64,000 nucleotides of DNA from Aphelenchoides besseyi (lineage: Eukaryota > Nematoda > Chromadorea > Rhabditida > Aphelenchoididae): the NCBI GenBank assembly GCA_024699855.1, contig JAMPIQ010000003.1, positions 6,634,001 to 6,698,000 on the forward strand, read 5' to 3'. Of this stretch, positions 24,964-35,574 are shown piece after piece. The notes under the pieces were generated by a model that saw only the letters and a list, made by a program, of their open reading frames with translations, was not told the origin of the DNA and did not search any database. Position 1 is the stretch's first letter. The number at the start of each line of letters is the position of its first letter. The translations under genes and the position numbers were made by a program.

Positions 24964-25583
24964 TTAAAGATTAGTTTGTTGGTCGGGTTGACTGCTAGTG
25001 GAATTGGACGATGATCCAGTGATTTTGCCAACCAAATTCTCGTATTTCACTTTTAATGTTTGAGAAGCGTTGTTGAAAGCACCCTAAATAACGTGTTTTT
25101 TTGAAATATCTCCAATTAACTCACATGCACTTTCTCAAAAACGCCTTTTGCTTCATTGCCCAAAGAATCGACTTTTTCGGAAACATCGGCCTTCAAATCG
25201 CTCAACGTGTCTTTCGCATTTGTGACTTTGCTCTAAATGACTTCGAATTGAACAAACCAGGATATCAATAACCGACCTGAAGTTTACCATTTAATCCATC
25301 AACAAAGTCGGTAATCTTGTCGGAAAACGTATCTTCAGTTTCATTGCTGTTCTGAGCAATTGCGTCCAATTGCACTTGTTGCTTATGAGTCATGTTGTGA
25401 TAAACGAGCAGCAAAGCACTAAAATATAAACAATTTAATAGATTCCTTGATTATAAGATGTAACTCTATAGTCTCGTTAGTGTTGGGAATATGTCGAGTT
25501 ATGTTACGAGCGTCACAGAAGTTTGTTGTTGAGAGAGCAGTGACAAGAATCACAAAAACGGTAGAAATAAGTAACTTGAACAT
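24964..25583 (-). CDS. Small secreted nematode protein A (tandem pair)
   Basis: The reverse-strand ATG is at 25583 and the TAA at 24964-24966, in four short exons. A signal peptide (MFKLLISTVFVILVTALS) is followed by DALLLVYHNMTHKQQVQL, then DAIAQNSNETEDTFSDKI and an amphipathic helical tail (VTNAKDTLSDLKADVSEK and ASQTLKVKYENLVGK) ending in a Ser/Gln/Asn-rich terminus. The block Y..M(S/T)..QQVQ(F/L)D....N.NET(D/E)(D/E)TF is shared with the neighbour at 25921-26464, so the two are tandem duplicates. The layout (signal peptide, helix, short polar linker, acidic helix) faintly recalls the SXP/RAL-2 type of secreted nematode proteins, but I cannot confirm that. Three NxT sites could be glycosylated. 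Confidence 0.6.
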
Positions 25584-25920
25584 AACAATTTCCGAATAAA
25601 ATGCACTTAAAATAGTAGAGGTAGCACAGTAAAACGATACGCACGGCCGTTTTGGTTTTAGTTTTTCACACTCAGTACCAAGTGAACAAAATGATTGTTT
25701 TTAAATTGGTGATTCATAAGCATCGCATTTTATCCTTCTGAGGATTACGGACGATCACCGACAGAAAATAATCCAACGATCGTTTACAAAGCGAGAGATG
25801 TCAAACACGAAGCGCATTTTAATTGTTGATTGATACCAAATTAGTCACATAGCTATTGATAAAGTTTATTGCAGAAGACACGAGGTTATTGCCAGTGGGA
25901 ATTGAAAACAATATCTTCGT

Positions 25921-26464
25921 TCAATTGCGAGGCTTGACAGTCGTTGAAATATCATCAGAGAACACATCCCGAATCCATTCGTAGCCTTGTTTCGCTTCTT
26001 TGTAGCCACTCTTAACCGTGCTCTAAATACACAAATTAATGATTGAAAAGTTGATATTCCAAATACTACGACGGATTTTAAAAAGCCAGGAGCATGATTC
26101 CCAATCCATCCAACTCCATCGACTAATCCATCGAAGCCCATTTCTACATAAGGTCCAATGATTTCAAGACCGTACCGGATATCACGATAAGCCGCCTTAA
26201 CAATCTTTTATTTGAATATACTTGCAAATCTAAGACCTTCAGTCCATCGCCTAAATTCTCAGCAAAATCTTCCAAGTTTTCGAGAAACGTCTCGTCAGTT
26301 TCATTTTTATTCTTTCTAACCATCTCATCGAACTGAACCTGCTGTGCAGTCGACATGTTAGGATATATAGCTAACAACGACTCATACGCATTGTTGGTTG
26401 TCGAGTTGAATGCAAAGCTTGCACTCACGAATATCAATAAACCAATTCCAAGAAGTTTTAGCAT
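25921..26464 (-). CDS. Small secreted nematode protein B (tandem pair)
   Basis: The reverse-strand ATG is at 26464 and the TGA at 25921-25923. The signal peptide is MLKLLGIGLLIFVSASFAF, followed by AYESLLAIYPNMSTAQQVQF and KNKNETDETFLENLEDFAEN, which match protein A. The second half is different (IVKAAYRDIRYGLEIIGPYV, then STVKSGYKEAKQGYEWIRDV). Joining the halves in frame requires a short intron of 32 bases (donor GTCTTA in the codons after DGLK) or an even shorter one; unspliced, the frame runs into a stop after a further 20 codons. The third exon joins through an intron with acceptor TTTAG near 26025. Secreted; function unknown. Confidence 0.55.
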
Positions 26465-26944
26465 TTCAAACTTTATTATTGTATAGCAAAATAGAAAGAG
26501 AACGAATAGGAACTTTAAATTCTGATTCGGGTGTTTATGACCACTGGCAAGCTGTGCATTCTGCCCATCGCTAATCCGACAAAAACGCTTAACGAGCAAT
26601 CAAAATGAGCGCAAACAACAACGAGAAAATCCGTTCAGTTTTTGGCAACAATTTTATGTTATGAAAGAATAGTTAAAGCAATTCACAGAACGCTCCATTA
26701 TCAAACTTTTGGACGAGCAAAACTTACACCCGTATGTTTAATAAGACTTTGGATTTACGAGGTAGTCAATTGGGACAACGACGAGTTCTCGAAAGACATA
26801 GCGGATTTGGAGTTGATCGGAAATTTGCATCAAAGTTCAGTATAAAAGGATTGAATGTCAAGGATTTCGGTTTTTTGGTTGGCCTTTGAACGGTCGGATT
26901 TTGTGCTCTCAATTGCTTTTCTTCATTGACTTTCATCTCGTACG
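26465..26944. other. Intergenic / promoter region
   Basis: Lies between the start of protein B and the start of the MSP-domain gene, which are divergent, so it must hold both promoters. A 67-codon frame at 26642-26845 has no support and is left out. Confidence 0.4.
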
Positions 26945-28498
26945 ATGCTCACTGATTCCGGACTGATGTTGGGCCAAACGGTCGTGGCGTTTTTGCTCCT
27001 GAGCATTTCGTTGGCACAGTGCAAGAAGGTAACTCTGGAAGGTAAACAAACTAGTCGATAGTCCTTTTCAGAAGAAGGCTCCCGCTAAACCCGTGGCTCC
27101 ACCAAATATCTCAGCCACGACTCTTCCTCCTGCGCCCATTCCCCAAGCTGCTCCAGTTGCTGCCGTGCCTCCGAAGAAGGAAGAATCCAAGGTCAGTTGT
27201 TGTTGTCGAATTTAACAAACTAATTTGTTTGTGTGTTCAGAAAGAAGACGCCAATGATGAACTCAAAGTCGAAGAGAAGAAAGTTGAGGTGAAGAAAGAA
27301 GAAGTCAGTTTGGGACGTTGAGGCTTTCGAATGTGGTTGATTTCAGAAAGTGGACAAGGACGGCGAGGAAAAGAAGGTTGAGATCAAGAAAGAAGAGGTA
27401 AGTCATGATTGATTGAAGTTTGATTGCTTGTTCGAGAAAGTCGAAGTGAAAAAGAGCAAGAAAGAAGTGAAGGCGGACGAAGGTGCCGAAGACAAGAAAG
27501 ACGCTGAAGCTGACAAGAAAGAGGACGAGGAAAAAAAGGACGGTGAAGAGGGCGCTAAGAGCAAGGCTGGTGGAACTGAGAAGGTAAGCTTCAATCTGAC
27601 AAAAATTAATGAGTTGCCATTTCGGCACAAGTTCATTTCTAACCTAAAGTTTTAATTAATTTTTTTAGAAAGACGTGGAAGAAGATCCGAAGGAAAATAT
27701 CAAGGAGAAAGCTGGAGAAGTGAAGGAAAAGGTCAAAGAGAAGGCAGCCGAAGCGAAGGATCAGGTTAAGGAGAAGGCGGCTGAAGTGAAAGAGAAAATC
27801 GAAGAGAAGGTTGCAGAGGCCAAGGAATCGAGCAAGAAAGAGGGTTCGAAGAAGGAGCGATCCAAGAAAGAAGGAAGCAAGAAAGAGGGCAGCAGAAAGA
27901 GCAAGAAGGAGGTGAAGGAAGGATCCAAGAAAGAAACTCCAAAGGACGCGAGCAAGAAAGAAGCCAAAGAGGGATCGAAGAAGGAAGCACCAAAGGAGGA
28001 TAGCAAGAAAGAGAAGGGTCAATTTGAATTCAAGTATCTTGATAATTGCACTGTTTCAGCGCCAGAAGAAGTCAAAAAAGAAGTCAAAATCGATGTGAAA
28101 GAGTTGGAGTTTGCGCAAGGCGGTGGAGTCAAAAAGATCAAATTGACAAACAACACGGATGATCGTCAAGCAATCAAAGTCAAATGTTCCGACAACAACC
28201 TTTATCGGTATGTCCTACACATGCATAATTGGCCAATACGTGTATGTTTGCAGCGTCAATCCCGTTTTCATTTTCGTTGATCCGGGAAAAGAAGTCGAAG
28301 TCGAAATCACTCGCGAGACGGGATCACCGAAGAACGACAAGATCGTTATTGTTCACACGCCGGTAAGCTCAAATCTCTGATAGTCATTTTTGTTCGTTTC
28401 AGGCCAAAGCTGAAGACAAAGACGTGGCGATTTTGTTCAAGAAAACCGAGATCTACCCATCGTTCATTATTCCAATGAGCGTCAAGAAAATCGCTTGA
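26945..28498 (+). CDS. Signal-peptide, Lys/Glu-rich, MSP-domain protein
   Basis: ATG 26945 begins a hydrophobic leader (GQTVVAFLLLSISLAQC after a short polar start). Then come a Pro/Ala-rich segment (KKAPAKPVAPPNISATTLPP), about 200 residues of KKE, KKD and SKKEGSKKE repeats spread over several exons, and a C-terminal MSP-type domain. The MSP part runs VKELEFAQGGGVKKIKLTNN, TDDRQAIKVKCSDNNLYR, NPVFIFVDPGKEVEVEITR, KNDKIVIVHTP, ending SFIIPMSVKKIA with TGA at 28496-28498. MSP domains form immunoglobulin-like dimers; in nematodes they occur in sperm cytoskeletal proteins and in VAP-like proteins, normally on the cytosolic side. The N-terminal leader is therefore unexpected. The repeat region would form long charged helices. 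Introns are 40-50 bases and all GT-AG. Confidence 0.75.
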
Positions 28499-29144
28499 TT
28501 CTTCTCAATATCCGCTTTGACATTTTTGTGCCGTCCCAATAAACTCATCCACTATGCGTACTGTCAGTAACTATCGGCACCTCAAATGTGTCATTTGAGC
28601 ATCATAATTTTGTGTCGAGTTGTTTCCACTACAAAATCCAGTTCAATATGAGAGGGAAGCGCGAACGCTGTCCCTCAAACGCAAAAATTTAGCTGTTGGC
28701 CAATGACTATGCGCCACTGCCATACAGGTCAGCCTGAAACCTAAAGTGCAATGGTCAAGCCTCACCATAATGTCGACTTCTTCCTGATCAAGCCGAGCAT
28801 CCAGCCAGGTAAGTTTATGAGTCGACCATTCGCCGTCTCTTATGGTCTTCAACTGCCGCGTCAACCGATGGGTCGCGAGTGGAGTGAGGGGCATCAAACG
28901 CTGTGGTCTCTATTCGACTCTCTCGTTTCTTTGAACCTCTTCCGTTGCGCGCTATTATTACACAAAAAGAGATTTAAAGTACCAATTACATTTACCAATT
29001 GTTCATATAAAGTCCAAGATGCATTAAGCAAAGGCTAATTGGTAAATTTTGAATAGTTTAATTGGAAACTAGAAAAAAAGTGTTTATCAACTATACGGCA
29101 AAAACAATAAAATCTACCGTTTATTTCAACAAAGAACTTGGTGC
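28499..29144. other. Convergent intergenic
   Basis: 3' flanks of the MSP-domain and SH2 genes. AATAAA near 28539 follows the MSP gene. A possible short frame at 28751-29038 has no supporting feature. Confidence 0.4.
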
Positions 29145-30196
29145 TCACGAAGTGAAATCGTCTTTTTGTGAACGTTTGTTCATTGGATTTGGCGGTTCAA
29201 AACATTCTGTTTCGATGGTTCCATCAGAATTCGGTTTCAGATATACGTAAGTCACATAATAGCGAACAAGATCCGTCAAATTCGCGAACGTCGGTGCATC
29301 CTTGAGCTTCGTGTCAACATAGTAAGATGTCGGTGGGTTCTTCAACAAGAGATTATCCATCTTCTTCGTACGAACAGCATAGTAACTGGAATATACGGGA
29401 ATTACGTTTCGATTGGGTTTCTTGCCGATAATGACCCTTGGAATCACAGTAAACGACGTAAAGCGGGAGATTCTCGGTCAAGTGACGAAACTTCACATGT
29501 TTACTCGGCACTTTGTGGAACAGACGAAAAGCTCCACGCTCATTGCACAAGCTTGATGCTTCATGACGATTCAAAACCCCAATATAGAAATCTGAGACAT
29601 CAACTGACGAACGTTTACCACCTTTCACGTTATTCGAATTCTTTTGTCGATGAACTTGACCATCAGTTTGTCTAAATATTGGATGCTGAATAGAACACAG
29701 GAGCTCTAAACCCCATAGTGATGTTCTCGTAAACTCCATCGCACGATGCTTTCGAAGAAGACTTTGGAAGTTGAGTGCCTGAAACCTCAAATTGGTCGTT
29801 TTGATTATCATCTTTTGTTACCTCCATTTTCTGACGTCAACGAAGCCAATTCACGAGGACGACGAGATGGTTCAGTCAAATTGGATTCATGAGCAACAGG
29901 AATAAGCGAGCGCCCATCCAACAGCTCCAAATTCTCGTATTCATTTGTGGGTCCTAACGTCGGTGGCAATCTGAGCGAATTGTTAGGCGTTTGAGTTGGC
30001 GATTCGCCCAAACGTGCGGATGGACGGCGAACTTCGCGGACTCCTTTTTTGCACGGAACACCGTGAATGCAGCAGATCAACGGAGTTGAAGTCACTGAAA
30101 CTCGTTGGTCAAACACAAGCACAGGAACTCACTTTTGGAGAAAACTGATGACTGAAAAGAACTCTGAACACTCGAAATGATCACTGGAATTTGCAT
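29145..30196 (-). CDS. SH2-domain protein with atypical phosphotyrosine pocket
   Basis: The reverse-strand ATG is at 30196 (MQIPVIISSVQSSFQSSVFS) and the stop TGA at 29145-29147. The N-terminal 130 residues are polar and Pro/Arg-rich (RRPSARLGESPTQTPNN, ENLELLDGRSLIPV), with a short VYENITMG tyrosine motif. The SH2 core begins DFYIGVLNRHEASSLCNERG, equivalent to the usual WYHG-x-(L/I)-x-R-x-x-A start. It continues LPLYVVYCDSKGHY and ends with PTFANLTDLVRYYVTYVYL, the conserved F..L..LV.YY block. The position of the essential FLVR arginine reads GAFRLFHKV, so Phe replaces Arg. Splicing in the middle of the domain, around 29385-29430, is uncertain. It is probably a cytosolic adaptor; phosphotyrosine binding is doubtful. 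Confidence 0.65.
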
Positions 30197-30259
30197 TTTC
30201 AGTTTTTATCTTTTGATTATTATTTCTGAGTCATTTTAAGCGCTGACAGTCGTTTCATA

Positions 30260-30551
30260 ATGTTCAACTTCTTTTCTCTTCTTTTGATCGTTTCGGCGTT
30301 CTCGTTGACGATCGTGATCAATTGCACAAGCAAAAAGGTGAACTTCATGGATTGGCTGATTGATTTAACTTGGTTTTCAGAAAGCCGTTGCAGCTTCAAC
30401 CCCATCAAAAGTACCAACACCCGTTCAGAATTTCATTCCCGCCGAAGATCCAAAAGCCGATTCAATGTACGCAATAAAAACGGAGGTCGCATTTCCGAAA
30501 CGTGGTTCCGGTCAATCCAAGTGATTCTGTTGTTTTTAGTTTGTGGAATAA
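30260..30551 (+). CDS. Short secreted peptide gene
   Basis: ATG 30260 opens a signal peptide (MFNFFSLLLIVSAFSLTIVI) followed by NCTSKK, an intron with donor GTGAAC and acceptor TTTTCAG, and a second exon reading KAVAASTPSKVPTPVQNFIP and AEDPKADSMYAIKTE. A third short exon gives FVE and TAA at 30549-30551. If the last intron is retained the frame instead ends at TGA 30522-30524. The mature product is only about 45 residues, Pro/Ser/Lys-rich and without Cys pairs. The layout (leader, KK, Ala/Pro-rich) resembles the start of the MSP-domain gene at 26945, though I see no clear sequence match. Function unknown. Confidence 0.45.
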
Positions 30552-30684
30552 ACACAACTATTGACTATTCGAATGACTGGTGAATCCGCCGATTAATGAC
30601 CTCGCAGTTAATGAGCTCATTAGGAACCGTAGGAGTGGAAAGAAACAGTGAGAGTCACAAGAGGTTTTAGAGATTTGACTTTCG

Positions 30685-30770
30685 GCTCGTGTAGTATAGT
30701 GGTTAGTACTTCGCATTGTGGTCGATGTTGCAAAGCTGCGACGACGCAGGTTCGATTCCTGCCACGAGCA
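30685..30770 (+). tRNA. tRNA-His (GTG) with a 14-base intron
   Basis: The acceptor stem pairs GCTCGTG (30685-30691) with CACGAGC, with discriminator A at 30770. The A-box region reads TAGTATAGTGGTTAGTAC and the B-box GGTTCGATTCC; the T stem is GCAGG/CCTGC. The anticodon stem is TCGCA/TGCGA with loop TTGTGG...C, giving anticodon GTG (His). Between loop position 37 and the 3' stem there are 14 extra bases (TCGATGTTGCAAAG), the usual place for a nuclear tRNA intron. Without it the tRNA is 72 bases. A G precedes the first base, as wanted for tRNA-His. Confidence 0.88.
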
Positions 30771-31338
30771 ACTCCTCTTTTGCAACCTTGACCAACTTGA
30801 GTCGGATATAAAATGTAACCAAAATTACTTCATTCTTTCCAATAAAATGATCATTTGCAACTTGTGATGAAGACCAAGAAAAATTATTGTAATGGCTGTC
30901 TTCCTTGGGTATTATTGTCAAAGACGGTTATTAAGCGGCTAACTCCTTTGTCTCTCACGTGTTTTCACAACGCTCGCTTTCTCACGGGCTTTCGTGTACT
31001 TTGTGCTCTTACGGTAGCGATCGCGTTGCGGGTTTTCCTTTGTATCGCGTTTTGACTCGTGCCGTGACATTTCCTCCATCGTTTTTCTCGTTGGCTCGTG
31101 CTCGAATCCATTAGCTCGACCGTATTCTTCTATTTCTTAACAACCGAACTTCAGTGCCTGATCTTAGCTGTGGTATTTTGTGATTTGCAAGTGATGACTT
31201 TGATAGTAATTCGACCGCTGACCCTTTAATTCTGCTCATTTGTGTTTATTCGACCAACTTTTCAGTTCGGTCTAATTTGGCCTGTGCACTATTCTTTTAT
31301 TGTTCTCTACGTACAAACGTTTAAAACTAATATTGGAA
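30771..31338. other. Intergenic, nothing recognised
   Basis: Downstream of the tRNA. Apart from T-rich stretches that may terminate Pol III transcription (CTCCTCTTTTGC just after the tRNA) I see no feature. Confidence 0.4.
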
Positions 31339-32076
31339 TCAAAAAGTTGTTTCATTTTGCTTCAATTCAATGGTCAACTGAACAGCATTGATGATGTTCG
31401 ATATCAACTGTTCAACCACGAAATGTGCCTCCTTTTCAGTAGATCCACAGAAAACCATTGAGTCAATGAAAATATCCCAAGCAGAGCGGTTAATCAAGTG
31501 TTTAAGTTCATGAACAACATTTTCGAGCGTTTGATGGTGAGAAGAGCGAAACCGAGCAAAAAATGGACTCCATTGCTGAGAATTCAGTGATAGCAAATCG
31601 ATGATGTCACTTACTGATATCAATTCGACATCGTTCGATTCGGTTAATCCACTGGAAGAAGTAGCGGGAATTGTTGTATCGTTTTGATTTGCCAAATCAT
31701 TGAAAGTTCTTGGCATATGGAAATCATGTTTTTTTGCAAGTTCATTTGATTGTGCAACCGGTGTCTGAAAGAAAAACAAAATAAGTTCAAGCATCTACGT
31801 CTTTTTACTCGTGGTTCATGTTCCTTAGATAGGTTGTCCAAGTACTTGGCGATCAGGTCCGAAAGCTCCAATTGAAACGAAGTTTGCTTGTCAGTGTCCA
31901 ATTGTCTGAAGATCTTGGTATTACATTCAAAGGCGTTTCACTTACGCGACAGTCAATTTGACCAGCGAATTCAGTATGTCGACATTTTTTGTTGTCTGTT
32001 GATTCTGGAGCTTAGTTTGATGCAACGAAGCAGCCAATTCATCGGAAGTCATTGCACGACGACGATTCTTAGACAT
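31339..32076 (-). CDS. Uncharacterised helical protein, 3 exons
   Basis: The chosen start is ATG 32076 (MSKNRRRAMTSDELAASLHQ) and the stop is TGA at 31339-31341. Exon 1 ends DILNSLVKLTVA, exon 2 reads TDKQTSFQLELSDLIAKYLD and ends SKEHEPR, and exon 3 carries the rest after short introns near 31905-31945 and 31767-31809. The protein is about 230 residues, mostly predicted helix, with Ser/Thr/Asn-rich stretches in the middle and VVEQLISNIINAVQLTIEL near the C-terminus. The frame stays open upstream of 32076, but the basic MSKNRRR start is more natural. No signal peptide, membrane segment or recognised domain. Confidence 0.5.
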
Positions 32077-32658
32077 GTAAGTAAGTCGAGAACAAAACCG
32101 ACCGTCAGTTTTTAGCACAACAGAAAACTGACAAATCGAGAAGCAACAAATGATTATCGAAGCCATCTTTGTAAATTTTGTTGTCTCACAAGGAGAGTTC
32201 CTGACAAGGAGTGCGTCTGAAAAAATCCTGTGATATTTCGTCGTCATTGATATCAATCAATGCATCTCGACGAGCTGATCATTTCCGTGTAAGTCATTTT
32301 TGCCGTAACTCTGATATGGCTGAGATTTTGGCCAAAAACCAAAAACACTAAAATCGCTTAAATCGTAGTATCGATTATGCTGATCATCGTGGTGAAGTCC
32401 GTTTATTCTTATCTCACTTCATTATGAAGATATTGGCCGTTTTATTAGGCCACATTCATTCCGGATTATGGTCCGCTGATCTTCCCTTGGAAGTATGAGC
32501 TGCAATAGTCGAGTGAGTAAGTGATGGGCTTGCAAACTCTTTTGGTAGTGTTTTGGCCAATTCGAAGAAGTTACTTAGCTGTATTTTGATTCAATCAAAT
32601 GTTGTGAATTCGTCGGCTAACATCATTTTACACGAAGAGATCGACTAGTAACACAAAC
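32077..32658. other. Intergenic between divergent genes
   Basis: A short ATG frame at 32264 with a plausible intron (MHLDELIIS, then DYADHRGEVRLFLSHFIMK) can be read, but it cannot be extended convincingly past about 32510. I do not annotate it as a gene. Confidence 0.35.
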
Positions 32659-33522
32659 ATGAAGGTCGTTTGCATAACGTTGTTTGATGGAGTTCATTTA
32701 CTTCATTTGCATTCTCGAAAAACAGTCCATTTGCTCAGGTATAAAGAAACGGAAATGTGAGTTTCTCTCCTTCTTTTACTGAAACTTCTTCAGGCTATCT
32801 AATGCAGAATTGATTACAAAAGACGTCCGATTCCAGGAATATATCGACCAAGCAATTGAACGTTATTTCGAGGAATTCAAATGCCCTTTACATTCCCAAC
32901 GAGTGACCGAACCAGGCGTAACGTCGAATACGGAAACAGCTCAGGAGTAAGTCGGAAATCATATAATCAAAGGCCATAAGTTCAGAGTACACAGCTCAAT
33001 CACCGACTTTCAACCGGCCACAGAGGAAGTTTATCAGAAACGGTTCGTTTATCATTGATTTCTATTTAACGTGTTTGTTGCAGTAAACGGATTGTCAATT
33101 ACGGACTTCACGGATTCAGTCAGTTGACCTCATGGGTTTTTCAATTGGTTTACAAGGGACTGGTTATTCTCGGCGACTTCTCAGCCCTTTATCCAGTAGG
33201 ACATCGATTTCCGTTTATCTATTAAAGTTTTTAGAATCAAACAACGTGGATTGGAATCGGATTTCTAATTTACGTGTCATTTCGTCTAATCGAAAATTCG
33301 TTGTTCGATGGAATCGAAATGGCAATCCAAATTCTGTGGCCGTTGATCTACGTGTTTCTCCGGACCGTCGAACATCTTTTGCGTACTGCTGCTCATACTT
33401 GTGCTCATTTGGATTCGATGTATCGCGGTCTCTATTGCGATTTCATTCGAGTTTGGTGTGCTGAGTACGAACTCATGTGCGAAAATCGTTGTTCTTTTTC
33501 ATCAACCTTAAATGGCGAATAA
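32659..33522 (+). CDS. Uncharacterised protein with hydrophobic C-terminal half
   Basis: Five exons from ATG 32659 to TAA 33520-33522 join in frame through 35-45 base introns, for example donor at 32757 and an intron at about 33197-33234. The N-terminal 115 residues are hydrophilic (LSNAELITKDVRFQEYIDQA, FKCPLHSQRVTEP). From KRIVNYGLHGFSQL onward there are several hydrophobic segments (SWVFQLVYKGLVILGDF, WIGIGFLIYVSF, MAIQILWPLIYVFL), then a Cys-rich end (AAHTCAHLDSMY, LYCDFIRVWCAEYELMCENR). The hydrophobic segments are amphipathic enough that either membrane insertion or a lipid-binding fold is possible. I do not recognise the family. The next gene follows on the same strand after about 225 bases. 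Confidence 0.55.
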
Positions 33523-33747
33523 TTAAGATGTATATGAGTGGCTATAAACATTTCAAATTCTTTGTTTGAACACATTTGAAGTTGTTTTCCAAGAGAACAA
33601 TGAATCGGAATGACATGCTTATGAATTGAACGTTTTGCTGAATTGCTCAGTCATTTAGCTTCTGATGACTTTACATAAACGACCAGGTAGGTTTTGAAGT
33701 GTTAGTTGAGCCTTAAAACTCGACTGCCATTCGTTTTCTTCGTGGTC

Positions 33748-35574
33748 ATGAGGAACAGCGGTGTTTCTGTTTTTTTCTTAGTTTTTGTGACAGATTTGTT
33801 CGAAGCGCTTCGTTTACCGACACATACGAGACGTAGGTCCACGATTCGGTAATTCAAGAGACATGGAAGTTTAGATGAAGGTGGAGAGTGCTCATTCCAG
33901 AAGCTTTATTATCAATCGCCCAACTCTTACGCTTACATGTTGTGGTTGGATTGTCAGTTAGACATCCTTCCACTTTCCGATTATGATAAGATGAACGCCA
34001 TGGCTAAAGAGGTTGTACAACGAACTCATTTGTGACTAAACTGTGATTCAGAAGGCGAAAAATGTGAGTCTTGCGACCAAACGGTGTGTTGCATCCGACT
34101 TTTATATCGATATGAAGTTCGATGAAAGGGGACCTGTGATGTACTTTTGGAATGCATTCAAAAGTAAGTGATGGCTGCTAGCAATCATCAGTTTTTGAGT
34201 TAGAAGCTTCGGAGTCGCTACGCATTCAACACGGAATGTCGACCTACAAAATTTCTTGGAGTTCGCGTTTCGTTTACAAATACTATGCACATTATCATGC
34301 AACTGATGGCTTTTTAAACATCATGACGGTGAGTTAATACGTTTACTGATTACTTCTCATGTTCAGGATGGTTACAACCAACATAATGCAAAGCAGCATT
34401 TTCTTTGGTACAACGCATCTAGTTCTTTTTGTGCTTCTATCCAGCCGGATGTTCAAAATGAGTGGCTTAGAATGGGATTGTTTAATCGCAAGCAGAGTAG
34501 TCAGTTGGCATTATGGAATGCGGCTAAAGGAACCTTGGACGAGAACCGGTTTTCCCCAATTGCATCAGTGATTACCGGTCTTGCATTGTTGATCGTATGT
34601 TTGATCTTGTTCATTCCACTTCCTTGCCTGATCAATGCTATGTTCAAAAGCAAGCGAAAGTTCCGTCGTTTACGTCGTAGAATCGAAGTCTTTCTAACAA
34701 CTTGCTTTGCTCGAAAGATTGTCGATCAAAAGTTTATTGCCGAGGACTACAGTAAGTTTTAGTTTAAATATTGATATCTTTGTTGTTTAGAGTTGCTGAT
34801 GCAGAAACTCAAAGCTAATCGTCCACAAATCTCTATTGCCGGTAAACGAGTTCCATCACGCAAAACAACGGTGTTGCCAGTCGACGACATCACCAACAAG
34901 AAACCGGACATTCCGGCCACAGCTGTTTGTTCAACGAGGGTGCTTGTATTTTAAACAGAGCATTTCAGTTTGGAGGTTCTGTGATGTTTCCAATCCCGAC
35001 TGCCACACAACTGTTCACGAAAACTGTAAACACATCCATTACGTGCTCTTCTGACATGATCTAATTTAGAAGAAGAAACCGCCGAAGAAAGAGAAATCGA
35101 AGCACAAAACGATCACCGACGTAGATCTCAAGTCAAAGGATGAACCTCAACCTGCCCAAGCAAAAGAATCAGTACTTCCACTTTCATCGACTGCACAATC
35201 GGACACCACGACTACGGTCGATAACTTCGCTATTGCATACAGCAAAGATGATGCTAATAGCAACATTATGCGTGAGAGCGGAATACAGAAGATCTCTCAA
35301 CCATTTGTAAGTTCGATTGCGATTACTAGTGATGTTTTTGGTGCAGGAGTTAGCCAATGAAGTATCGGCCATCGATTACGATTCGGGAACTAGCAAGCCG
35401 CAGACTCCACATTCGACTACGGCAAGTAAGGCGGCATTGGAAGCGCAAAAACCGACTACTTCGGTGGAGAAGGCCAAAGAACAAAAAGCGGAGAAAGATG
35501 TAAAAAAGGAATCAAAGGATACGAAGAAATCAGATAAGTATCCATTCGATTTGTCCGAGACTCAAAAGGAGTAA
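33748..35574 (+). CDS. Type I membrane protein with Lys-rich cytosolic tail
   Basis: ATG 33748 starts a signal peptide (MRNSGVSVFFLVFVTDLF). The ectodomain is spread over four short exons: HEGGECSFQKLYYQSPNSYA, YMLWLDCQLDILPLSDYDK, CVASDFYIDMKFDERGPV, YKISWSSRFVYKYYAHYHAT, HFLWYNASSSFCASIQPDV. One membrane segment follows (VITGLALLIVCLILFIPLP), with a basic stop-transfer (SKRKFRRLRRRIEVF), a long tail rich in Lys, Ser and Thr, and the end KYPFDLSETQKE at TAA 35572-35574. Introns near 33830-33875, 34011-34052, 34166-34204 and 34331-34366 are GT-AG. Paired Cys and NxS suggest an extracellular domain. The family is unknown to me; a surface receptor or adhesion protein is possible. Confidence 0.6.

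Noticed and set aside
27639..28022. Reverse-strand hydrophobic Leu/Ser-rich frames opposite the MSP-domain gene
   Set aside because: They are antisense shadows of the Lys/Glu repeat: AAG/GAG codons read backwards give Leu, Phe and Ser.
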